Origin: Methanothrix sp.
GTDB taxonomy: Archaea; Halobacteriota; Methanosarcinia; Methanotrichales; Methanotrichaceae
DNA length: 5,719 nt
Direction: 5' to 3'
NCBI GenBank assembly: GCA_028688535.1
Contig: JAQTXY010000145.1
Location: 1 to 5,719, forward strand
This document shows, piece after piece, positions 1-4,819 of this stretch (position 1 is the first letter of the stretch; each line of letters begins with the position of its first letter). The position numbers and the translations under genes are program-made. A model generated the notes under the pieces. It saw nothing but the letters and a program-made list of their open reading frames with translations, was not told the origin of the DNA and did not search any database.

Positions 1-1862
1 ATTCCCTGATCGCGGCCATCGCTCTCGCCGTAGCTGGTGTGCCTGAAGCTCTTCCGTTTATAGTCACTCTGGCTTTAGCCTTCGGAACCCAGGCCATGGC
101 CAAGAAGAACGCCATAATCAGAAGGCTTCCTGCAGTCGAGACCCTGGGATCGACCACGGTGATCTGCACCGATAAGACCGGCACACTCACCACCGGCGAG
201 ATGACGTTGCGAGAGATTCAAACCTTCAGGACCATTTATGTGGATGGACCGGGCTACACACCGGTTGGCTCCTTTTCAGAGCAGGGCAAGCTCATCGATC
301 CCAAGGAGAAGGATCTGGTCTGGCTGCTCAAGATAGGAACGCTTTCAAACAATGCTGATATCGAAAAGGCCAACGGCAACTGGCGCATCGTAGGCGATCC
401 AACGGAAGGGGCAATAATTGTTGCCGCCAAAAAGGCAGGCATTCTGGAGAGAATCAGAAAGAGCAGCACCCGGATTGCAGAGTATCCCTTCGATTCCGAT
501 CGCAGAAGGATGACAACCGTCGATGAGATGCAGGGCGAGGGTCGAATTGTGTCCATGAAGGGGGCACCGGAAGCAGTCCTCGGCAGATGCACCCGCATTG
601 TCCGCGCAGATGGTCTCTTCCCCCTTACGGAAGTGGACAAGAAGATGATTCTGGCCAGAGCGGACGGCATGGCAGGCGGTGCTTTGAGGGTCTTGGCATT
701 TGCCGGCAAATCGCTGGAAAGCCATGATCCATTGGATATGGATCTTGTGGAATCGGATCTGATATTTGCGGGTCTTGCCGGTATGATGGACCCGCCTAGA
801 AAAGAGGTACTGGATGCCATTTCCGTAAGCAAGAGGGCAGGCATCAGGACGGTTATGATTACAGGAGACCACCGACTTACCGCTAGGGCCATCGGCAAGG
901 AACTGGACATAGGCAACGGAGAGGTCATCGAGGGAGCGGATTTGGAGAGGATGAGCGAACAAGATCTGCAGATGCACATCAATGATGTCTCGATTTTTGC
1001 CCGTGTCACTGCCGAGCACAAGGTGCGCATAGTTGAAGCCCTGAAGAAGCAAGGCAATATCGTAGCCATGACTGGAGACGGTGTGAACGATGCACCAGCT
1101 TTGAAGGCATCAGATATCGGTATCGCTATGGGAAAGACGGGTACCGAGGTTACCAAGGAAGCATCGGATATGGTCATCGCCGATGATAACTTCGCCACCA
1201 TCGTCGGGGCGGTATTGGAAGGCAGAAGGATCTATGACAACATAAGAAAGGGAACCACCTACCTCCTGGCTGTCAGCTTTGCAGAGCTGGCTACTATCTT
1301 TGTGGCTGTTATTCTGGGCTTTCCCATTCCTCTCCTGGCCGCTCAAATTCTCTGGATTAATGTCGTAGCTGAGGAGTTTCCGGCCATAGGGCTTGCCCTG
1401 GAGCCGGCGCATGCACAGATCATGACCAAGAAACCGCGCGATCCCAAAGAGAGCATGCCGTCCAAGAGCCTGCTTATTTATACACTGGGAATTGCAACCG
1501 CGATTGTGACCGGCACATTAGGCCTGTACATGGTATCGCTGCAGATGGGACAGGATCTGAGCTATGCCAGAACTATGGCCTTTGTGGGACTGGGCTTCTT
1601 CACGGTATATAACGCCTATAGCTGCCGTTCTCTGGATGAGTCCATATTCAGTATGAATCCCTTGGGCAATAAGACGCTGCTCTTAGGAATTGCCGGATCG
1701 ATAATCTCCATACTGGCAGTGGTATATATTCCATTCATGCAATCCATCTTCCTGACCAGGCCTCTTACGTCCGAGAGCTGGGCGATGGTTCTAGGTGCCG
1801 GTCTGCTGGTGGTTGTGGCTGCTGAAGTCATGAAGAAGGCGTTGCCTGGACTTAGATCATAG
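1..1862 (+). CDS. Cation-translocating P-type ATPase, type II (P2), 5' truncated by window
   Basis: Membrane pump that uses ATP to move a cation through a phospho-aspartate intermediate. The reading frame is open from base 3, so the GTG at 39 is an internal valine, not a start. Numbering from that codon, I see the M4 motif PEALP (2-6), phosphorylation site DKTGTLT with Asp45, the nucleotide-binding domain with GDPTE (119-123) and KGAPE (174-178), DPPR (251-254), TGDH (275-278) and the hinge TGDGVNDAP (345-353). Membrane segments M5-M10 follow (about 405-600). The missing part, roughly 270 residues, should carry M1-M3 and the actuator domain with TGES. The ion is not clear: the M4 Glu and M6 Asn match the Ca2+ pump SERCA, but M5 has Ser413 and M6 reads NVVAEEFP, so SERCA Thr799 and Asp800 become Ala444 and Glu445. 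P-type ATPase is certain; P2 is very likely; Ca2+ specificity is unproven. Confidence 0.97.
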   Translation, partial: SLIAAIALAVAGVPEALPFIVTLALAFGTQAMAKKNAIIRRLPAVETLGSTTVICTDKTGTLTTGEMTLREIQTFRTIYVDGPGYTPVGSFSEQGKLIDPKEKDLVWLLKIGTLSNNADIEKANGNWRIVGDPTEGAIIVAAKKAGILERIRKSSTRIAEYPFDSDRRRMTTVDEMQGEGRIVSMKGAPEAVLGRCTRIVRADGLFPLTEVDKKMILARADGMAGGALRVLAFAGKSLESHDPLDMDLVESDLIFAGLAGMMDPPRKEVLDAISVSKRAGIRTVMITGDHRLTARAIGKELDIGNGEVIEGADLERMSEQDLQMHINDVSIFARVTAEHKVRIVEALKKQGNIVAMTGDGVNDAPALKASDIGIAMGKTGTEVTKEASDMVIADDNFATIVGAVLEGRRIYDNIRKGTTYLLAVSFAELATIFVAVILGFPIPLLAAQILWINVVAEEFPAIGLALEPAHAQIMTKKPRDPKESMPSKSLLIYTLGIATAIVTGTLGLYMVSLQMGQDLSYARTMAFVGLGFFTVYNAYSCRSLDESIFSMNPLGNKTLLLGIAGSIISILAVVYIPFMQSIFLTRPLTSESWAMVLGAGLLVVVAAEVMKKALPGLRS

Positions 1863-1901
1863 GATAAACTTGAAGATTAAAGAGAAGACAATATATCAAC
1901 T

Positions 1902-2372
1902 ATGATATGCAAAACTGCAGAACCACAGATAGGTGCTCGCATAGCACTTTTCTTGATCTTCTTTTTATCTCTGTTGGTACTTCCATCCGCCGCATATGAT
2001 TTTACGGGAACGGTTGTGAAAGTCACAGAGCCCAACAGCATAACGGTGAATATTACCCAACCCGGTACTTATGGATTGCAAGCTAAGGTCGAGGTTCTTC
2101 TTGATAAACCTCTGGCAAATCTTGCCTCTTTCAAAGGAAAAGAGCTGCAATTCGAGATGCTGGGACGTGACATTCTGGGACGACCGATATGTGAAGCTTA
2201 TCTCAATGGGATCAACATTCGAAATGTATACGACGGATGGCAGCCTCCAATTGTCTACGGCTATCGTCCCGGCTACTACTATTATGGCTGGGGATGGGAT
2301 GGAAGATATGATGGTAGATATTATGCGCCATGCTTTGGACAATGCGGATCATATTATTACCCGTATTTTTAA
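1902..2372 (+). CDS. Secreted protein with degenerate SNase-like OB-fold core and Tyr/Gly-rich tail
   Basis: 156 residues. A hydrophobic stretch (about 14-29) ending PSAA, then YDF, looks like a signal peptide cleaved near residue 31. The core (32-112) follows the pattern of staphylococcal nuclease-like domains: a TGTVVKVTEPNSITV strand pair, a FKGKELQFEML strand, then DILGRPICEAYLNGINI, which matches the family's D-x-x-G-R...a-v-x-L-x-dG-x-N-l element. The GDT and RL-x-G-I-D-x-P-E stretches that carry catalytic residues are not recognisable, so nuclease activity is unlikely. Residues 115-156 hold about 13 Tyr and 8 Gly plus a CFGQC pair (Cys144, Cys148) that could form a disulfide. One N-x-T sequon lies at Asn50. 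It starts 39 bp after the ATPase stop, without a clear ribosome binding site or TATA element, so readthrough from the ATPase is possible. The fold call is by eye; function is unknown. Confidence 0.8.
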   Translation: MICKTAEPQIGARIALFLIFFLSLLVLPSAAYDFTGTVVKVTEPNSITVNITQPGTYGLQAKVEVLLDKPLANLASFKGKELQFEMLGRDILGRPICEAYLNGINIRNVYDGWQPPIVYGYRPGYYYYGWGWDGRYDGRYYAPCFGQCGSYYYPYF

Positions 2373-2480
2373 AACAGTGTTGAATAGGAGGGAGGCAAAA
2401 GTCTTCATTTGCAGGAGTAGAGAATGGCTATCGACCTTTGCCTTAATCTCTTTTAAGCAACCAACGTACTTAAGGCTTTC
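2373..2480. other. Convergent intergenic spacer
   Basis: Spacer between two genes that face each other. It contains a purine-rich Shine-Dalgarno-like run (GGAGGGAGG at 2388-2396) with no good gene behind it, a 10-codon ATG frame at 2424-2456 preceded by AGGAG, and a 7-bp inverted repeat at 2440-2476. No convincing gene or RNA is seen. Confidence 0.5.
2440..2476. terminator. Possible bidirectional terminator or dyad between convergent genes
   Basis: GCCTTAA (2440-2446) and TTAAGGC (2470-2476) are perfect 7-bp inverted arms with a 23-base loop that contains a CTTTT run. The place, between two convergent stop codons, suits transcript ends. The loop is long and archaeal termination relies mainly on U-runs, so this is weak. 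Confidence 0.25.
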
Positions 2481-2840
2481 CTAAGCAGGCCAATCATCGA
2501 AATCCGGCAAGCGGGATGACATCATCAAGGACTGTATTCTGCTCGGGTCCATTGCTTTGGCCAGAGGCTTTCCCTTATCTTTGCGCATCAATTGGTAGGC
2601 TATCTCTGGGTCCACATTGTATCTCTCCAGGTACTCGCTTCGGGAGAGGTTGCCTCCCATACTGGAAACATAAATGGGGTTGCCGACCACCGGCGTGATC
2701 TTTCCTACCGGTAAGATCCATTCAAAACCAAGAGGAAGATCGCAAAGCCAGTCCTCTGAACTGTATTCAGGATTTAGAAGCACCTCTTTATCCTTTTCAT
2801 TCACTGAGCCACAATTTTTGCAGATGAATTTTATCTTCAT
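2481..2840 (-). CDS. Hypothetical protein, 119 aa, N-terminal CxxC motif
   Basis: I do not recognise this protein. It begins MKIKFICKNCGS, which looks like the first half of a zinc ribbon (Cys7, Cys10). The only other cysteine is Cys33 in WLCDLP, and there is no His, so a four-ligand zinc site would need another ligand or a partner. The middle (36-64) is likely beta-rich, with GFEWILPVG and NPIYVSSMGG. Residues 66-88 (SRSEYLERYN then DPEIAYQLMRKD) look like two short helices. The tail is acidic and ends DFDDWPA. There is no signal peptide, so it is probably cytoplasmic. The ATG is well supported by GAGGT at 2847-2851, six bases ahead, and a TATA element about 45 bp upstream. It is transcribed alone. 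Confidence 0.8.
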   Translation of the reverse strand: MKIKFICKNCGSVNEKDKEVLLNPEYSSEDWLCDLPLGFEWILPVGKITPVVGNPIYVSSMGGNLSRSEYLERYNVDPEIAYQLMRKDKGKPLAKAMDPSRIQSLMMSSRLPDFDDWPA

Positions 2841-2846
2841 ACTTCT

Positions 2847-2851
2847 ACCTC
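2847..2851 (-). promoter_or_regulatory. Ribosome binding site for the CxxC protein
   Basis: Minus-strand GAGGT ends six bases before the ATG at 2840-2838, which fixes that start. Confidence 0.7.
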
Positions 2852-2881
2852 AATAACCTACTATGAAATACTTGATAACAG

Positions 2882-2894
2882 TATATATAATTAA
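2882..2894. promoter_or_regulatory. Symmetrical TATA element, possibly a bidirectional archaeal promoter
   Basis: TATATATAATTAA stands out in an A/T-rich stretch. It reads as a TATA box on both strands. Its centre is about 45 bp from the ATG of the minus-strand CxxC gene and about 46 bp from an ATG at 2932 on the plus strand. With initiation about 25 bp from the box, both sides would have leaders of about 20 bases. No transcript data are available. Confidence 0.55.
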
Positions 2895-2912
2895 CTAAAC
2901 AAATCCTATTCT

Positions 2913-2930
2913 GGAATTGCCAGGAATTCC
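2913..2930. repeat. Inverted repeat GGAATT / AATTCC
   Basis: GGAATT (2913-2918) and AATTCC (2925-2930) are perfect inverted arms around GCCAGG. The same bases also form a direct repeat of GGAATT ten bases apart. It lies where a plus-strand transcript from the TATA element at 2882 would begin, so it could be an operator or a leader hairpin. Confidence 0.4.
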
Positions 2931-2931
2931 C

Positions 2932-2979
2932 ATGAAAATCACTTCCGGCCCAAAAGCTACACTTACTTTGACCGCATAG
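2932..2979 (+). other. 15-codon reading frame upstream of the unknown gene; possible detached N-terminus
   Basis: The frame reads MKITSGPKATLTLTA and stops at 2977-2979. AGGA (2922-2925) lies six bases ahead of its ATG and a TATA element about 46 bp upstream, the same spacing as at the two better-defined promoters here. It is in a different frame from the gene at 2990. It may be a leader peptide, the original start of that gene before a one-base insertion, or chance. Confidence 0.3.
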
Positions 2980-2989
2980 AATTATATTT

Positions 2990-3511
2990 GTGCTAAAGCC
3001 GCATAACACCCTGGAAGAGGCCGTCCTGGCCCGTCATGTTGTCTGGATGGAGAAGAGAAAGGTCTTGAAGGAATATTGGGAATGGTGCTGCTTGCACAGC
3101 CGAGCGTTCGCATCCATCGCCATTCTCTCCCCCCGCAGCCGCTATGCAGTAGTGGAGATGGACCTCTATGGTCTAGGTGCAGGCGGTCTGGATGAATGTG
3201 CAGGCAGGGAGATACTGCATATTGTGCTGGAGCAGCCATTGAAAACCGGGTCGTTCTTTTTCATAAGCCCAGTCCATGTCTTCGCATGTGTCCAGGAAAA
3301 ATCAGCTGTTGCTTTCGCCAGACGTATGTGCCGCAGCGCGCAGGAGGCGCTATCTCTCGACCTGATAACCCATGAAGAATGGCTTCGCGGAGAACTGAAG
3401 AGGTCCGATGCAGGCGGACGCAAAAAGAGCGCTTTTGCGCCTATCAGCGGTCAGGCCCGACCAGAGGTGATTGAGGCTCTTCTCAAGGATCTTGACGCAG
3501 CCGTTAATTAG
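2990..3511 (+). CDS. Hypothetical protein, 173 aa
   Basis: I do not recognise a family. The protein is probably cytoplasmic: no signal peptide or membrane segment. It begins with a charged helix (8-32, ending EYWEWCCLHS), then a strand-rich stretch (39-60, FASIAILSPRSRYAVVEMDLYG), a second helix-strand unit (72-100) and C-terminal helices (104-136 and 158-171) around a basic linker. Cysteines are at 33, 34, 70, 100 and 114, with no metal-site spacing. The GTG start has no ribosome binding site, and an in-frame stop at 2969-2971 prevents extension. The in-frame ATG at 3047 has no better site and would remove a plausible helix. A frameshift separating the true N-terminus (frame at 2932) would explain this. 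The next gene starts 80 bp later with its own promoter. Confidence 0.7.
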   Translation: MLKPHNTLEEAVLARHVVWMEKRKVLKEYWEWCCLHSRAFASIAILSPRSRYAVVEMDLYGLGAGGLDECAGREILHIVLEQPLKTGSFFFISPVHVFACVQEKSAVAFARRMCRSAQEALSLDLITHEEWLRGELKRSDAGGRKKSAFAPISGQARPEVIEALLKDLDAAVN

Positions 3512-3522
3512 CTACCACATAC

Positions 3523-3536
3523 CCAAATCTATTTGG
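3523..3536. repeat. Short palindrome CCAAAT-CT-ATTTGG
   Basis: Perfect 6-bp arms with a two-base spacer lie just upstream of, and overlap by three bases, the larger inverted repeat that surrounds the next promoter. It may be a regulator site. Confidence 0.4.
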
Positions 3537-3562
3537 TCAGCTACTGCTATATTAGTTGACCA
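3534..3562. promoter_or_regulatory. Inverted repeat enclosing a TATA element
   Basis: TGGTCAGCT (3534-3542) pairs with AGTTGACCA (3554-3562) over nine positions, one of them G-T. A3543/T3553 extends it to ten. The spacer contains CTATATT (3547-3553), a TATA-like element about 42 bp ahead of the ATG at 3592. A regulator bound to this dyad would cover the TATA box and block TBP, so a repressor site is the simplest reading. As RNA it could instead be a hairpin at the 3' end of the preceding gene's transcript. Confidence 0.5.
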
Positions 3563-3578
3563 TATTATTGATTCGAAA

Positions 3579-3585
3579 GGAGGTG
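3579..3585 (+). promoter_or_regulatory. Strong ribosome binding site deciding the start at 3592
   Basis: GGAGGTG, a near-perfect archaeal Shine-Dalgarno, ends six bases before the ATG at 3592. This rules out the upstream in-frame TTG at 3556, which also lies inside the promoter dyad. Confidence 0.85.
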
Positions 3586-3591
3586 GCCAAG

Positions 3592-4017
3592 ATGAAACGC
3601 GCATTATTCGTTCTGTTAATCGTGTTCTTCGCATTCAACCAGATTGACTTGTCGCTGGCCTTGAGCGACTACCAGAGAGGTGCCCTGGATGGCCTAAACT
3701 GGGGATGGAACATGTCCCACCGATATGATATGGCGAAAGAAGGTGATATTGCTGCCTATAACCAGGCAGTTGCAGAATACAATGCCTGGATTTTAGCCAT
3801 CTTCGGCATGAATGAATCGTTAATGTTGCAGACATTTGCGGCGCCAGCAAAATCACAGCCCTATTACATTACCAGGACCTATAATCCCATTCACAGCATT
3901 GATGCCAGCTGGAATCAAAGCAAGTCATTGCTCCCCGAGCCCGATGCTTATGGCATGATAAACGGAATTCCTGCGGAGATCTATTATTCCTTTGGACCGG
4001 CATTGGCAAATTTCTAA
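3592..4017 (+). CDS. Secreted hypothetical protein, 141 aa
   Basis: No family recognised. MKRA followed by a hydrophobic stretch (5-24, LFVLLIVFFAFNQIDLSLAL) forms a typical signal peptide, likely cut near residue 25 (ALS, then DYQRG). The mature part begins with a helical region (26-72) rich in aromatic residues and Asn (LNWGWNMSHRYDMAKEGD, AYNQAVAEYNAW). It then becomes looser and richer in Pro and Tyr (85-141). There is no cysteine. Three N-x-S sequons (Asn40, Asn74, Asn108) could be N-glycosylated if the protein reaches the archaeal cell surface. The gene has its own promoter and a strong ribosome binding site, so it is probably well expressed and separately regulated. Its stop codon lies seven bases from that of the convergent flavoprotein gene. 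Secretion is a confident call; the role is unknown. Confidence 0.85.
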   Translation: MKRALFVLLIVFFAFNQIDLSLALSDYQRGALDGLNWGWNMSHRYDMAKEGDIAAYNQAVAEYNAWILAIFGMNESLMLQTFAAPAKSQPYYITRTYNPIHSIDASWNQSKSLLPEPDAYGMINGIPAEIYYSFGPALANF

Positions 4018-4024
4018 GATGATT

Positions 4025-4819
4025 TCAAAGCACATTCCTTACCCGGTCGTAGCTGAAGACCGGTCCATCCTGGCAGGTATGATAGGGGCCGATAGCGCAA
4101 TGCTCGCATTTGCCCACGCCGCATTTCATGTGCCTCTCCAGGGAGACGTAAATGTCTGCCCGGTGAAATCCTCTATCCATGAGTCTTCCGGCCACGGCGT
4201 TTATCATCACCGGTGGACCGCAGATGGCCGCAGAGCCGGGACCCACATCAAAGTGGTCGATGAGGCTGGTGACCAAGCCGACATTTCCTTTCCATAGCTC
4301 GTCACCGATGTCAACCGTCACTGCAACCTCCATGTCCGCTCTTTGCCAACCTTTGTACTCCTGCATGAAGTAGAGGTCCTGGGGGGTCCGCGCTCCATAT
4401 GCTATGGCCACCTTGCCGAACTGCGCTCGCCGGTCGGCAATATAGTTGATCAGCGATCGAAGAGTGGCAAATCCCGAACCTCCACCAGCGATGACCACAT
4501 CCCTCATCATACGGTTTAATGGAAAGCCGTTCCCATAGGGACCGCGTATTCCGACTACATCTCCTACCAGACAGTCCATGATGCCGCTTGTTACCTTTCC
4601 AGCTCGACGGATGCATAATTGCAGGCTTCTTCGGGTAGGAGATGAGGCTATGGAGATGGGACATTCGCCCAGTCCAAAGACGGAGATCATCACGAACTGA
4701 CCAGGCAGATACCTGAAATCCGCTCCCTCTTCGAGGAGTTCCAGTGTGATCAGGTAGGTGTTAGGAGACTCTATATCGATATCCACAATCTCAGCCTGCA
4801 TGGGGATGTACTCGCTCAT
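4025..4819 (-). CDS. FAD/NAD(P)-binding [2Fe-2S] protein, sulfhydrogenase gamma (HydG) / AsrB-like
   Basis: Ferredoxin-NADP reductase-fold subunit passing electrons between NAD(P)H and an iron-sulfur partner. At 264 residues it is near usual length. The FAD domain (about 1-105) shows PGQF (39-42), CPISIASS (53-60, the flavin-binding strand) and GPYGNGF (93-99). The pyridine-nucleotide domain (107-225) shows AGGGSGFATLRSL (111-123) and CGPPVM (200-205). The C-terminal [2Fe-2S] motif has Cys233, Cys238, Cys241 and Cys249, followed by DGPVFSY, as in HydG, AsrB and PyrK relatives. It abuts the stop of the upstream 4Fe-4S gene with no gap, and its ribosome binding site lies in that gene's last codons, so the two are co-transcribed and probably translationally coupled. 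The usual GGxGxAP reads GGSGFAT here. The exact partner cannot be told from the window. Confidence 0.92.
   Translation of the reverse strand: MSEYIPMQAEIVDIDIESPNTYLITLELLEEGADFRYLPGQFVMISVFGLGECPISIASSPTRRSLQLCIRRAGKVTSGIMDCLVGDVVGIRGPYGNGFPLNRMMRDVVIAGGGSGFATLRSLINYIADRRAQFGKVAIAYGARTPQDLYFMQEYKGWQRADMEVAVTVDIGDELWKGNVGLVTSLIDHFDVGPGSAAICGPPVMINAVAGRLMDRGFHRADIYVSLERHMKCGVGKCEHCAIGPYHTCQDGPVFSYDRVRNVL

Noticed and set aside
39..41. GTG as the start of the ATPase
   Set aside because: The frame continues upstream to the window edge with residues typical of M4 (SLIAAIALAVAG), so the gene is cut by the window, not short.
254..1201. A 315-codon open frame on the minus strand inside the ATPase gene
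   Set aside because: It lies wholly antisense to an unmistakable P-type ATPase, its translation is low-complexity Ser/Pro/Leu-rich, and it has no motifs. It is a shadow of the coding frame.
2264..2372. Tyr/Gly-rich tail as a sign of a tandem DNA repeat
   Set aside because: The codons vary (TAC, TAT, GGC, GGA) and no unit repeats exactly for long; it is amino-acid bias, not a nucleotide repeat array.
2071..2484. A 137-codon plus-strand frame overlapping the secreted-protein gene
   Set aside because: It overlaps a protein with a clear signal peptide and domain pattern, has no ribosome binding site, and has no recognisable features.
3556..3591. TTG at 3556 as the start of the 141-residue secreted protein
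   Set aside because: It would put 12 residues ahead of the signal peptide, lies within the promoter dyad, and ignores the strong Shine-Dalgarno before the ATG at 3592.
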